A stretch of DNA of 64,000 nucleotides from Molanna angustata. Lineage: Eukaryota > Arthropoda > Insecta > Trichoptera > Molannidae. A program made the position numbers and the translations under genes. The notes beneath the pieces were generated by a model, which saw only the letters and a program-made list of their open reading frames with translations, had not been told where the DNA came from and did no database searches. The DNA lies in contig OY754972.1 of assembly GCA_963576475.1 (NCBI GenBank), positions 29,869,107 to 29,933,106 on the forward strand. The letters run 5' to 3'. Shown one piece after another: positions 11,636 to 23,617 of this stretch (position 1 is the first letter of the stretch; each line of letters begins with the position of its first letter).

Positions 11636-12113
11636 GGGGAGCATGTTTGGTCCAACCGGCGAAATCAAAATCCTCACGATTACCCATATCATGGATATAA
11701 TTATTATATGGAGTTCCATAATATCTTTAGATGTCATAGAACTCCATATGATATTAATTTCATTTTATTTTATTCGGAAAACATACAGTACTTATACATA
11801 ATAATAATAAAACAAAAATGATACATTTCATGCCTAAATACATGTTTTCACTTATATAAAAAAAGTAATACCTAAACATATTTTATATTTATTTTATTCA
11901 TTATTTCTTTTTCTTTCATCATCACAGGGCGGATACATTCGAAACACGATGAGAAAAGGAACATCAAATATTACCCTGGCTAAATTTGCAATTTTCATAG
12001 CAAAAGTAAAGGGAACAAGCAACCAGTAAAAAAAACATATTTTTATATTTATATCCATGATAATGGGTAATCACGAGGGTTTTGATTTCGCCGGTTGGAC
12101 CAGACTTGCCCCC
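11636..12113 (+). mobile_element. GGGGGGCAAGTCTGGTC foldback MITE, interrupted copy
   Basis: Left part 11636-11756 (GGTCCAACCGGCGAAATCAA ... CATAGAACTCCATATGATA) and right part 12049-12113 (ATATCCATGATAATGGGTAA ... GGTTGGACCAGACTTGCCCC) are the two ends of one palindromic MITE. About 290 bp of AT-rich DNA (11757-12048) is inserted between them. Complete copies lie at 45577, 52456 and 53490. Confidence 0.75.
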
Positions 12114-12445
12114 TCGATCCCGATTTCCTCTTGTCCTTTTTTTGCAATGAAATGTTTTAATTTTTTGTCTTGGTACAGAATGAATTTTTCTCGACTATTT
12201 TTTTTTTGTTTTTCGCAATCAATGTTGTTCCACTTTGAAATCTAGTTGGTTGGAAGAAATTGCCTATTCGCAATAAGCCCGCCAGTGTGTACTATATTTA
12301 TTTATGTCTAATATTTCATTTTATTTAAATAAATAAATATATTTAATAATTTATTTATTTTTTTATTCATTTATTTATTTATTTATTTAATTATTTATTC
12401 ATTTTTTTATTTATTTATTTGTTTATTTATTTATTTATTTTTTTT

Positions 12446-12476
<31 letters not shown>

Positions 12477-13469
12477 TTATTTATTTATTTATTTATTTAG
12501 GTATTTATTTATTTATATATTTATTTATTTATTTATTAATAATAAATAAATAAATAATTAAATAAATAAAGAAATAAATACATAAATAAATAAATAAGGA
12601 CATATAAAAATAAATACATAAATTTTATTTATTTATTTATTAATTTTATTTTATTTTTAATATATTTTATAATACAAATCAATATATAAATTCACTAGTA
12701 ATAATATTCTTACATATTTTTCCCTGCAGTACCTCATCAAAAAGATTACAATCTTGTGCTTGATGAGGGAAGCACTTATAACAAAATAAAAAATATCAAT
12801 ACAAAGCAAAAAAAAAAAAAAACATAACTCACTAAAATATTATTTGAGTAAAAACTCGTCATAATATTTTAGTGAGTTATGTATTTATTTGTATAGGTAT
12901 ATGTATGTGAGTATTTCTTTTTTGTTCTATTAGCAATCATAAACTTGAAAATATTGAAGGTTGAATATTCTGCATAACGCTTCGTTTAAGACCAGTGAGA
13001 CAAATAAATATCAACTTTTTAATGTTTTAATCACTTATTTATATGCACTGTTACGCGAACTATACATCATAAGTAGTAGGTACATTATACATAATTCAAT
13101 GGTTTTAATGTGCTATTTTTTATTTTTTCGATATTTTCGTCCAAATTGTTTAAACATACTTCCATATATTATGATCTTAGCATCTAAGGTAGGTACCTAT
13201 TTACTATAATAAAATATGTTTTTAAGTTATAAAGTTTGGGTGGAAAACGGAAATTTGCCGTTTTGACGCATAAACAAACATGTGTATAATCGAGTAGCTA
13301 ACCAATGACATCCATCAGGAAATTCTAACACAAAAATTTTCATATCTAAAAATTTCGTGAAATATCAAAAAAATGTACTTTTTTGTAATCAAATAATTGT
13401 TTACGTAAAAGCCAAAAAGGTACCTATTTACGCGAATAAAGTATATTTTTTCAAGTCAAACTTTTCCAA
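12114..13469. repeat. AT-rich intergenic block with (ATTT)n/(AAAT)n tracts and a hairpin
   Basis: 12245-12292 carries the LINE/SINE tail (AGAAATTGCCTATTCGCAAT). 12296-12640 is dominated by ATTT units, then the complementary AAAT units, so the block can fold on itself. At 12823-12881 an approximately 20-bp stem, CATAACTCACTAAAATATTA and its inverse, is separated by about 18 bases. No gene was seen. Confidence 0.8.
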
Positions 13470-14310
13470 CTGTCGATTCATGAGAATTCAATTCTCTGAA
13501 TGGAACAACAGTATTAAGCCAAGATGCGTGTACGAAGGAATATTTTGTATGGCGTAGTGGACTTTTTGCATGCTAAAAACACCAACTTAGAGGCTTCGCA
13601 GCGTATATGTTCCCATACATGGATTTACTCAGAATTCGGAGTAGATCATTTTATGTGAGTTTTGTGTGTCTGTGTCTGTGTGAGTGTGCGTCCGCTCAAT
13701 TTACAGAGTCCAAAATTTCAAAATATATACTTAAACAGTTATAGGCCTACAAAACTTTTATACTCAGAAGTGTGAATTTTTGTTTCAATCAGGGGTTATC
13801 AACTTTTGAATTTTTGGTTTATTTTTCCATATATCTCAGAAACCATAAAAGCTAGAAGGCTGAAAATTGGTACAAACATAGACAGATACAAAATCAAACA
13901 TTTTTTATTATGAAAAATATATTTTTTATGACAAATTTATGTGTTTAACTGCCTATTTTAATATTTACATTGTAGTAGTACATCTCAAAACAATTTTTAT
14001 AAAAATTGAATTTAGTGACGACATTGCTTCATACAATTTGTATGACAGTCGCCTATACACAATATGTAAGAAGACTTAATAGTTTGATACATAATCTCCA
14101 AACATACATACAGAACCATCATGTTGTTTTCATATTCCGGGTAGGAAAATAGGACTGACCTCCATACTATCCTATCTTGACATACATACCAACATGTGTT
14201 AAAATTTTCAATAATTTGGATTTATGGGTTTGATTCTTATTCTTCAACTATACATACTATTGCTATCGACAGTTGGATCTCATGTGTTACATGCAACTAA
14301 TTTTAAAGTG
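13470..14310 (+). mobile_element. CGACAGT family, partial copy
   Basis: Starts CTGTCGATTCATGAGAATTC, has AACACCAACTTAGAGGCTTC and CATATATCTCAGAAACCATA inside, and ends at CTATCGACAGTTGGATCTCA / TGTGTTACATG. Matches the inverted copy 40086-41050 over its length. Confidence 0.75.
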
Positions 14311-14359
14311 AATATTTTCTTTGGGGAGAGGCTAGGGCCCACTCAGGGCTATAGCACCA

Positions 14360-15215
14360 TTGATGATGATTGTATGAAGGTGTATGAAAGAACATTCTGT
14401 ATGTATTTCCAAAAACACCAACTTAGAGGCTTCGTAGCATATATGTTCGACACATGGATGAATTCAGAATTTGAAGTACAACATTTTATGTGTTTTTTGT
14501 GTGTCTGTGTGTGTTCGTCCCCCCCCCCTTATAACTTTTGACACGCCCAATTTACAAAGCCCAAAATTTCAGAATATATAAATATTTATAGGCCTACAAA
14601 ACTTTTATACTCAGAATTTTGAATTTTTGTTTCAGTCAGGGGTTATCAACTTTTGAATTTTTACTTTATTTTTCCATTAGATATAAATATAAACTATAGA
14701 CAAATACAAAGTCTCAATTTTTTTTTTCAAAAAAATTACAGTTTGTCAGACATTTTTTACTAAGAAAAATATTTTTTTATGATAAATTTATGAGTTTAAC
14801 TGTCTTATATTTCCAAAGTTTTTAAAAATATCGAAAAAAGCCGAAACACCAAAACTAGATAATTTAATTTTCTATACAAAATATTAACATTGTAGTAGTA
14901 CATCTCAAATTTTTTTGAACATTTTTTATAAAAATTGAATTTAGTGACGACATCGCTTCATACAATATGTATGGCCTATACACAATATCTAAGAAGACTT
15001 AATAGTTTGATAGGATCTTAATATCCAAACATACACACACATACCATCATGCTGTTTTCATATTTCTGGTAGGAAAAGAGGCCTGATCTCCATACTGTCC
15101 TATCTTGACATACATACCAATATGTGTTAAAATTTTCAATAATTTGTATTTATGGGTAGTTTGGTACTTATTACTATCGCTATCGGCAGTTGGATCGCAT
15201 GTGTTACATGAAACT
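14360..15215 (+). mobile_element. CGACAGT family, 5'-truncated copy in tandem
   Basis: Lacks the outer left end but carries AACACCAACTTAGAGGCTTC, AGTCAGGGGTTATCAACTTT and the CTATCGGCAGTTGGATCGCA right portion. Follows the previous copy directly. Confidence 0.7.
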
Positions 15216-16384
15216 AGTAAATACCTATAGTATAGGTACTGATACCCTCCTCCTATGACGCTGAACAATATCTTTTTTGTCAATATCGGGTACCTACGAA
15301 CAATGTTTGTTGCACAATATAAAAATTTAAATTTTTGAATCACTGTCTGACGGTACCCAAGAATGTCAAATGTCAATATTCAAAAGTAAGACAGAATGAT
15401 TGTCACCTATAAATATAAAATAAAATACTTTAGTCAATATTAGAAGTCACCAATTAAAATCATGTCAATATAATAAAACCAAAGACCTTATAATATATTA
15501 TATAAGGTCTTTGAATAAAACAAACACAACCTAAATATCACAAAAAATAAGTATTGTCACAAAAAATTAATAGTTCTTGATGAGCACGTGTATTGTCCTT
15601 TTTTCCTCTTTCATGGCCATGATAGGCACGTCCAATGTCAGGATGGATGTCGTCGTTGGCTGATAGGGGCAGAATACCTAGGGAAATGCTCCCCCCGGTC
15701 CTAGACAGCAGCAGATGCTATTTGAGTGACTGGATCGGGAACATCAGCGGCTGGGCAGGTGTCCTCAGGGCGGCAGGGCACAAGAGTGACACTGCAGGCT
15801 GCGGCTCCAGGATGAGCACAAATCAATGGCATCGGATCCCTTTCCGATGCAAAATCCGCCACTCCACAGGACCGCGGAAGCACATCCGCTGGGATGGTGC
15901 TGCGACGTCCATCGCTGGCACTTTAGGCTGGCACTTTATATATAATATACTCTTTATATATAATATATGAAATATACTGGTGTTATATTGTTGGCCGTAA
16001 TATGTAGGGTTCGAGACTGCTCCATCTTGTTTATGTAGTCCTTCCAAAATCTTTTTCTGGCCATGCTTCATCGTATGGTGTCCTCGGTCTCACAGGTCCG
16101 CATAATATCCTTGTTCCGTACTCTGTCTCTTCCCAGTGATGCACGTGGAACTTTCACTTCTGAAACTCTGAGCAGGCCATAGAAAAGAGAATTTAGAGCA
16201 GGCTTTTGATTCTGATCATGTCGGCTCTTGTTTTTACAGCGTATATCAATATTGACTTTTGCTTTCAATTCCCATGTGCTTATTTTTCCAAATGACATTT
16301 CTGAGAAATCCAGACACAGCAGCAGCTTTATTGGTATGTTCTCTTGCTTAAGAAAAAAGTCATTGTAGGTCGAAATCGCCATAC
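15216..16384. other. intergenic, with a perfect short palindrome and a GC-rich patch
   Basis: 15480-15513 holds CAAAGACCTTAT and its inverse ATAAGGTCTTTG around an AT core. 15600-15930 is GC-rich (CGGGAACATCAGCGGCTGGG) and unlike its surroundings, with open frames on both strands but no domain recognised. 16050-16384 has an open - strand frame that I cannot identify. Probably repeat-derived. Confidence 0.4.
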
Positions 16385-16829
16385 CCAGGTATTTTTATTT
16401 ATTGTAGGTATTTGAGTTATAATAAAATCATTTTCATCTGTCAAAATTCATGCGTGTGTAAAAATAGGTACCATGTTACCCTATAAATAATTTGTTTTAT
16501 GGCAGCACCAGCTTATGCGCAGACATCTCATTTTGAGTTATTGCGCCGCTTCCCAGTAATTTGGTGACGGGCTTGGCCCCATTACGTTTATTTCGTGTAC
16601 GTAAGTAGCCATAGTTTTGTGTTTTTGTTAGGAAAGGTGGCAGTTTACGCATGTTATATTTTATTCAGTAAACTATGTATATTACATACATATGATATTA
16701 TTTTTATGCAATACGCGAAACATCAAAATTTTCATGTGTCAGTGTTTATTGTTAAGGTAAGCATTAATAGATTTTCCGAAACATGTCCTATTTTCTGTTG
16801 TGGGCGGTGATAAACACGTTGTATCTATT

Positions 16830-17263
16830 TCCCTTCTATCGATTTTCTAAATTTCTTGTCAATGACATGTAAACAAAATAATTTCGGTACATCAAAATTT
16901 CATCCTGAAAGTTTACAGCGCTTTTCAACTAAACTTTTGTTAGAATTTTCGCCGCCATTTTATTATTTAATTGTCGAGCTGGAAAAGCGGCCATTTTCTT
17001 AGTAGCCGCGTTGGTTTTTTATTTCGTGGAAACTTTTCAATATTTCTGTGATATCCCATAAATCTTGTTTATTAGTTGCAAAGTTATCGTTCGCTATTTT
17101 TGACATGTTATTAGGGCTTTCGTGTTGAAAACTTTTACGCGGAGATCACGTAAGCACTTTCAGTTTTCCCGTTATGTTATCTGTTAATTAGTGCTTTGGG
17201 TCGAAGATGAGTGCATCCGAAAGCTTTTATTATATCAATTCGTGTTTTTTTTTTTCAGTTAAA
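16830..17263 (+). promoter_or_regulatory. lola: candidate lola leader/promoter-proximal region
   Basis: Non-repetitive, somewhat GC-richer sequence directly upstream of the BTB exon. It has two GCCAT-core motifs, GCCGCCATTTT at 16951 and GCGGCCATTTTC at 16987, resembling YY1/Pleiohomeotic sites. A donor-like CAC|GTAAGC (GT at 17150) followed 110 bases later by a strong acceptor (T-tract then CAG ending at 17258) would make a short 5'-UTR intron. An ATG at 17207 lies in frame 19 codons upstream of the main start but falls in that putative intron. The transcription start cannot be placed. Confidence 0.35.
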
Positions 17264-17437
17264 ATGGATGACGATCAACAATTCTGTTTACGATGGAACA
17301 ACCATCAATCGACATTAATATCGGTATTTGACACATTATTGGAGAAAGGAATTCACGTGGATTGTACTCTTGCGGCAGAAGGACAGACCCTGAAAGCACA
17401 CAAGGTTGTCTTATCTGCCTGCAGCCCCTATTTCGAG
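17264..17437 (+). CDS. lola: lola constant coding exon 1: N-terminal half of the BTB domain
   Basis: Begins at the ATG of [20 protein letters not shown], the signature start of the lola/tramtrack-group BTB proteins, and runs to CSPYFE, 58 codons, ending in GAG|GTATGT. The acceptor of the exon is at 17258, leaving five untranslated bases before the ATG, which fixes the start. It encodes the first part of the BTB/POZ fold (residues about 7-58), including the [13 protein letters not shown] helix. In known lola proteins the BTB domain mediates homo- and heterodimerisation in the nucleus. Every isoform should include this exon. The intron to the next exon is 1,475 bp. Confidence 0.97.
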
Positions 17438-18912
17438 GTATGTATTGTCTTCAAATAAAAAAATTTCTCGTTTGTTGTTATTTTTCTACCCTCATGTCTA
17501 CCTACCACATGTCTTATTGTATTTGTTGGTCTTCAATTATTTCAAAAAATTTAAGCTAATTTCATTATACTCAATAATTATATATTATTCTGTTTCTTTT
17601 ACATTACATTTTTTGACACAAATTCTTTCAATTTCTCTTTATAACAATTTGGACAAGTTATGTTTGTTATTTCACATTATTGTTTGAATGATTTAAATAC
17701 ATTTTTATTGTAAAAAGTAATATACTTAGAGTGTTACAATGATCTATAAGCAAGTAGGAGAATATATAAAAATGCAGTTATTTTTATTAAATTATTTAAG
17801 GATTTTTAAAAAAAATATTTGTAGGTAGATTTACACACCCGTGTTACAGGAAAATTAGATATATATTTTTTTTTTACATAATCAATAGGTTTCTTTTAAC
17901 ATGTAGAATTATGTTTGTAATTTTTATGCACTTTTGCTCATACTTCTTGATTATTTGAGCACTTTTTAAAATAATTTTGTGTTCTTAAAACTTCCTACCC
18001 AAGTATTTTGTGCTATGTATATATTATTTTATTATACATTTCTTTGTGGACAACTATTGACTTTCTACCTACTTTATCTAAAATTTACCTAAACACGCAC
18101 CTAATAATTAGTTGCTATACTTTGGAAAGTTGATCTCAAGAATCCAGACTGAAAATCTAGTGAAAAACTGTCTTGAATTGAATCTGAGATCTTTGACTCA
18201 GGAGTGAGATATCCAACTAACGGCCGCGTTCAGCAAGGAACATCAATTTTATCATCAACTAACCACATAATTTTAGTTGTAAAATACATTGATGAATGTC
18301 TTTATCGACAATAGACCATCACTTTAGAGAGTTGATGCGCCAGTGTCACTTAACAGTGGTAAGATTGTTTGGTGAAACAAAATTTTACGCTGAGCACATA
18401 AAAAAATGATTATTGCGCTTGGGAACCTTGGTGAAAGCGGGGCTTACTAATGCATGTGTGTCAAAACAATAAGTACTAGTTTGAACATTGATGGCCAAAT
18501 CCACGACACACGTAGACAACACGGCCGCAGGCCTTAATCCTTTTTATCAGGAATCGTTAATCGTTATCATTTCGTTAAAAAATAATATTGTTTTTAAATA
18601 ATGCTTTATTTATTTATTTATTTATTTAAAATAATTTATTTTAAATAATGCTTTATAATCTTTGATAAAGGAATAGAGGACATAAACAACTGTTATTGTT
18701 CATTCATTCACTTTAAATTTCACTCTTGAACAATAAATCATAAATGTGATATTGAAACATTTAGAGATTGGACACATTCACTCAGGGAATTACTCAAAAT
18801 CGTCCGAGCAATTGAACATCACAGAATGTGAGAATTTTTAATTAATTTTTAGTTAATTTTATTCCTGAATATAAATGAAGATTGTAATTTTCAATAAAAT
18901 TGTTATTTCCAG
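17438..18912 (+). other. lola: lola intron (constant exon 1 to 2)
   Basis: GTATGT at the start, TTTCCAG at the end. AT-rich. 18225-18540 is a slightly GC-richer stretch that may be an old repeat, with an ATTT microsatellite at 18606-18628. No other exon was recognised. Confidence 0.8.
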
Positions 18913-19167
18913 TCTGTCCTGAGCCAACAATATGACAAGCATCCCATAATAATACTGAAGGATGTGAAGTTTGCTGAGCTTCGGGCCATGATGGATTACA
19001 TGTACAGGGGGGAGGTTAACATATCTCAGGATCAACTGGGTGCATTGCTCAAAGCTGCGGAGTCACTTCAGATCAAAGGACTCTCGGACAATAAACCGCC
19101 ACCACCTCCGCCACCAGCTCCGCTGCCACTGCCCGTCATTCCACCCGCCGTTTCACCAACACTCAAG
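18913..19167 (+). CDS. lola: lola constant coding exon 2: C-terminal half of the BTB domain and proline-rich linker
   Basis: 85 codons in phase 0 from SVLSQQYDKHPIIILKDVKF through MDYMYRGEVNISQDQLGALL and KAAESLQIKGLSDN, then a PPPPPPPAPLPLPVIPP linker, ending LK|GTAATA. Acceptor TTTCCAG|TCT. This completes the BTB fold (to about residue 119 of the protein); the LKAAESLQIKGL helix closes the domain in all insect lola proteins. The polyproline run that follows is a flexible linker and differs between insects. Residues 59-143 of the protein. Confidence 0.97.
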
Positions 19168-19424
19168 GTAATATTACTTCATTAGCTTTTCAAAATTAAT
19201 ATGTTCATTTCGACCGCTTACCGCCAATACCTCCTATCTTAAATATGCAAAATTTTACAGAACATTCTGAAAACACTTATAATTTAATTTCAAGAAAGAG
19301 CTCTAACTACTATGAACATTGCTTTAAAAAATAGTTGTTTTTTACAATGTATCTATATTAGTTTTTGGTGTTAATTAACACTTCTGTTTGTTCATCTTGT
19401 GATTCTGATGGAGACACCGTGCAA

Positions 19425-19767
19425 TAGGTAGCCAAGTAAGCCAAGGAAACACCAGTGTTAGTTCTCGAAGAGCTGCTTTATTTTGAGTTATACGAAGTGC
19501 AGCGATTTATTATAATTTTTCTTGATTTAAACGAAGAGACAGCAGAATCTTGATGTTGTTCCCAGTACGGAGAGTAAGAGCGAACTTGCCCTGTGAACTA
19601 TGCCCTTCCGTATTTATAGGGATCACTGGATACTCCCCTTTTATCGATCAATACGCCCTTTTTCATTACTCTTTTGATATTCATTTTGATCTCACTGGCA
19701 GTCAAAAAATCGCATAGCTCTCTGGGTTATATCAATCTGTTAAGTTGATTCTGCTGTCTCTCCTACA
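19425..19767 (-). mobile_element. candidate solo LTR
   Basis: Read on the - strand it starts TGTAGGAGAGACAGCAGAAT, has a TATAAATA box (about 19613), a candidate initiation region, and AATAAAGCAGCTC (about 19476), in LTR order. The boundary at the other end and a target-site duplication are not clear. The first part (GTCAAAAAATCGCATAGCTC) recurs at 22839-22890, supporting a dispersed repeat. Confidence 0.45.
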
Positions 19768-20212
19768 TATACATACATGGTTATAAAAAATCTTATATAC
19801 AAAATACAGGAAAATAAATGGCTTCATAATCAATACACTAAAAAATTTAGACTACTTAAAAATATATAAAATATTAAATATAACTTTTATGACTTCAAAT
19901 TAATGTTAGATTTATAGTGTAAGGCATTATCCAACATCCTACAAGGCCATTTCATTATAAAACTTATCCCATTTTCAGATAAATACGATTTTTGTCACTA
20001 TCAATGATTATGATTTTTGCTTATTTGAATGCTCAAATGAACTTCCTGGCCAGAACACGCGCTCTGATTGGTCGAGGCAAAAATGTACAAATATTTTTAA
20101 AGTCTTATATCTCCGTAATTATTCAACATATCAATGTCCGAACCTCGAGTAAATGAATCATTTTTGAAGTAGAATCGATTAGATAAAATAAAATGAGCGA
20201 GACATTAGGTCA

Positions 20213-20400
20213 GCCTACATGGCTCAGTTGGTTAGGTATCTGCTGATCCAAAAGTCCCGGGTTCGATTCCCGGTAGAAACACAGTTTTTAATTGTGTTTT
20301 CAGGCTGGATCTGTGAGACGATTAATATTGTAAGTCTCCAGAATGTGGCGACTTGTTATTGGGTGATGCGTGTAAAATTAATATTTGACATAGTTCCTGT
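20213..20400 (+). repeat. tRNA-derived SINE (family A)
   Basis: A tRNA-like head with A box TGGCTCAGTTGG (20220-20231) and B box GGTTCGATTCC (20260-20270). The acceptor-stem halves do not pair, so it is not a working tRNA. A tRNA-unrelated body follows (TTTTTAATTGTG..., GGCTGGATCTGTGAGACG). A related, shorter copy lies at 46727-46800. Confidence 0.75.
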
Positions 20401-20623
20401 TAGTTGACCGAGAAGTAATGAATTAATCAGCCACTCAGGTTCTTAGCTTTATTGATAAAGATTATAAAGCTTTATTTGACACCAATTTGGTTTTATTTAT
20501 TTGTTTTTTTAAGAAACCGATCCCTGATAAAAATACAGCTAATGCTGCTGCTGTTGTGAGATTACACCGCCGCCGTGGAATTGACCATCAGTACCTATAT
20601 CTAATGTAGATGAAAATGTCAAA

Positions 20624-20790
20624 TCGACCGTTTACCGCCAATACCTCCTAACTCAAATTTCAATTAAATTTGTACCATCAACTTCTATCTTACACAGAAG
20701 TGTAAGATAGAAGTTGACCGCTTACCGCCAATACCTCCTAACTCAAATTTCAATTAAATTTGTACCTTCAACTTCTATCTTACACAGAAG
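20624..20790 (+). repeat. tandem duplication with internal hairpin
   Basis: Two about 80-bp units sharing ACCGCCAATACCTCCTAACT and CAAATTTCAATTAAATTTGT. Between them CAACTTCTATCTTACA faces TGTAAGATAGAAGTTG, a 16-bp stem around CAGAAG. A third partial match, CGCTTACCGCCAATACCTCC, is at 19217. Confidence 0.85.
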
Positions 20791-22117
20791 TTGTAGCCGC
20801 CAATGTTCATATAGAGAACAAGTCTCGACAAGTGTTGGGAATCAAATGTCACGTGCTCGGTGGATGAGTGGGCTTATACGTGATATGCCATCTCTCTCTC
20901 TCCATCAGCCACACTCTTCACACGCGTACTAGATTATATGATTATAATTAATTATTGATTTTCTACTTTATCTATCAAATATTTATTATTTTGGTAACGG
21001 ATTATTGTTAAATATTGAATGCAAAAATGAAAATCACGATATGTTTGGTAAAACAATTACGCGCCAGTCGAAACGAGAGAGTTGAAAATAACATAAAAAT
21101 TATATTTAGAAAATAATTTCACAGATCAATAGAATACACAAAAATATTCATTTTAGTGAAAACCAGACGTTTATAGATTGAAATTTGACAGAGATATAAG
21201 CATTTCATTATTTTTACCAATTTTTACGAAGTTTGGTTTCGCGATCACCAGTTGGTCATAGGTATGCACGGGCTAACAAAATACCTATTCATGTGGTACG
21301 ACAGCGCGATGTATGAATAAAAAATAATGAAATGTTTGGCAATTTTTTTAACAATGCACAACCCAAATGGCTAATCGTAGAAATTTGGAAAACAAATAGG
21401 TTTAATAACACAACTAAGGGGGTGAATAATAGGGTAGAAAGTTTTTTAGAATACACAAATAGAATATCTATGAAACTAGACATGACATGAACTTGAGACA
21501 AGCCATATTGATACTCAATTAGTAGTAGGGTGTTCAGCCATTTTTCCATATACAGTCAAACAATTTGGTTATAACAAACACGAAGGGAGGAACTAAATTT
21601 GCTTGTTATATCAGAGTATCGTACAAATAGATAGGTAATACAGTCAAAAAAATTGTCCGCGGACCCCTTCTTAGATTTTATGACTTCACAAGAATTTGGT
21701 ATAATTATATCTAGTAAAGATTATTACTTTTTTATTATTAAATTGGATACAACAGCTTATCCTAATTTCACAATACCATAAGGATATTTCAAAATTTTAT
21801 TATGCCAATAACTGTATCCATCATTTGACAATAAAAGTACTTGGGTACTTGTTTAGTTTTTCAACCTATACTATATTTTTCTACCTAAGTACCTATATAG
21901 ATATAAAAAAAGAGTCAAGAAATTAGACAGGAAGAATGGGGGAAGGGAAGAATTTAGCTATCATATAAAGTTTTATTTTTAAGTGTATTTTTAGTGCATA
22001 CCATGAGTTTCGTCGTGATGTGTTTGTACCTATGTATGGTATATGCAGTATACTTTTTAGTGTCCTCTCTACAGCCCAAACTATTAGTCAGATTGACTTC
22101 ATATTGATATCATCCAA

Positions 22118-22560
22118 CTGTCAATTCGTTCAAGAGAATGAAATTCTTTTGAAGGAAGAGGCAGTTTGAATCCAAAACGCGTGTATGAAGGAATTGTATG
22201 CAGGGTCTACCTTTTTCATGGCTTTTCCAACTTTGATGTCAAAAAACACCAATTTAGAGGCTTCGCAGCATATATCTTCCATATACGGATTTACTCGGAA
22301 TTTGGAGTAGAACATTTCATGTGTCTGTCTCTCCCTGTTATGGTTGGTTTTTCGACTTCTATCGGCAAATTTTCAGACTTATTGTTGTTGCCTACAAAAC
22401 TTTCATACTCAGAATTTTGAGTTTTTGTTTCAGTCAGTGGTTATCAACCTTTGAATTTTTACATTGTAGTAGTAAAATCTCGAAACTTTTTTTAACAATT
22501 TTTATAAAAATTTAAATTGGTGACGACATCGTTTCATACAATTTATATGGCAGTGGCAAA
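22118..22560 (+). mobile_element. CGACAGT family, 3'-truncated and internally deleted copy
   Basis: Starts CTGTCAATTCGTTCAAGAGA, includes AACACCAATTTAGAGGCTTC and GTTTCAGTCAGTGGTTATCA, and ends in the TTCATACAATTTATATGGCA segment. Confidence 0.75.
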
Positions 22561-22569
22561 TTTTATGAA

Positions 22570-22735
22570 ATCTTACTAAATTTAATTCAAATAGTTTATG
22601 AATGATGTATGTTAATTATCCCCGGAAGGTTCTAAATAAGATTCTCGATCCATTTTAGTACCGCTAACAATGTAAACGTCAAAATAGTAATCAATGCGAA
22701 ATTGTAATCAAAGTGTCTATATGCATCTCTTGTCC
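22570..22735 (-). repeat. fragment of the GGCCC element (see 54765-55601)
   Basis: Reverse complement of the interior of the 54765 element: GATTCTCGATCCATTTTAGT, ACCGCTAACAATGTAAACGT and ATGCATCTCTTGTCCAGC have inverted counterparts at 54960-55075. Confidence 0.65.
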
Positions 22736-22951
22736 AGCTCTAATGGAATCCAGACATAGACACCTGGGAGCCTTTATACTAAGACATGGGAGGCATCTCA
22801 ATCTGCAAAATAAGGGACTTTATTCAAGAAATACCGGTAGTCAAAAAATCGCATAGCTCTCTAGGTTCTTTTAATCTGTTAAGTCATAATTTTGAGTGTT
22901 CGCCAATTAGTGGTAGGCATGATGACGCATCACCATCACGCATATCTAATG

Positions 22952-23090
22952 TACAGTACAATCTCGCTAACCGGCATTGATTTCATTTGTATTTTATTAA
23001 TAAACAATACACTCATATATGTACAAACATTTACAACTTTACTACACTAATTTCATTTTTCTATTTATTTAGCTTTGTACTGTATGTGAT
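22952..23090. repeat. pogo-like MITE, degenerate copy
   Basis: Left end TACAGTACAATCTCGCTAAC and right end GCTTTGTACTGTA. The same family as 62532-62750 (TACAATCTCGCTAATCC). Confidence 0.55.
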
Positions 23091-23175
23091 GATATTTGAA
23101 TCTTTTAAGTGTTTCCACAGTAAAATGTCCAAACCTAAAGATATGGGATAACATTTTAATTGTTATTTTGTTTAG

Positions 23176-23617
23176 GTCCCTGTAGTTGGTACACTCAGCC
23201 CTCCGCGAGAAGAAGAAAGTCGGGAAGGTTCAGCCAGCCCGACGCGTCGCAAGCGAAAGAAGTGTCGGGCCTCCTTATCTCCCACTCCTTGTCCACTCAC
23301 ACCTGCTGCAGCTTTACCAATCACAACACCACTCCTGCTAAACAATAACCCCCCCACACCGCCCGACACACACCATGACACAATGGCCAAAATCAAACTC
23401 CTACAGCCATCTGATGATGCACACCCCATCAAGACTTCCCGCTTGGACATTCCATCTCCTACAGATGTCGCCACATTAGAACCCAAAGCCGAGAGCACAG
23501 AAGATGGTCAAGAAGAAAATGTGGAAGATCTCACTATGGACGAAGAAGTGGACAGCGAGACAGAACACAATGGTGCCGGAACCAGCCATTCTTTACCTGA
23601 CATGTCTTCTACTCAAG
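23176..23617 (+). CDS. lola: lola constant coding exon 3: basic cluster and acidic linker
   Basis: Acceptor TGTTTAG|GTC; 147 codons plus one base, ending ACTCAAG|GTATAA (phase 1). Begins VPVVGTLSPPREEESREGSA, then SPTRRKRKKCRASLSPTPCP, whose RRKRKK (about residues 167-172) is a likely nuclear localisation signal next to a Ser/Pro stretch. A Pro/Thr-rich middle follows, then an acidic tail (ENVEDLTMDEEVDSETEHNG) and a Ser-rich end SLPDMSSTQ. There is no folded domain; in lola proteins this is the variable linker between the BTB and the fingers. Residues 144-290. Its phase-1 end is what every downstream cassette requires. Confidence 0.96.

Larger units (their letters stand above)
19168..23175 (+). 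other. lola: lola intron (constant exon 2 to 3), repeat-rich
   Basis: 4,008 bp. Contains a candidate solo LTR (19425-19767), a tRNA-derived SINE (20213-20400), a hairpin-containing tandem duplication (20624-20790), a CGACAGT-family copy (22118-22560), a fragment of the GGCCC element (22570-22735) and a pogo-like MITE fragment (22952-23090). 20930-22110 is otherwise plain AT-rich sequence. Confidence 0.8.

Noticed and set aside
20213..20282. Functional tRNA gene
   Set aside because: A and B boxes are present, but the acceptor-stem halves do not pair and a SINE body follows; related copies are also decayed.
23172..23498. - strand open frame over lola exon 3
   Set aside because: Antisense shadow of a Pro/Ser-rich coding exon.
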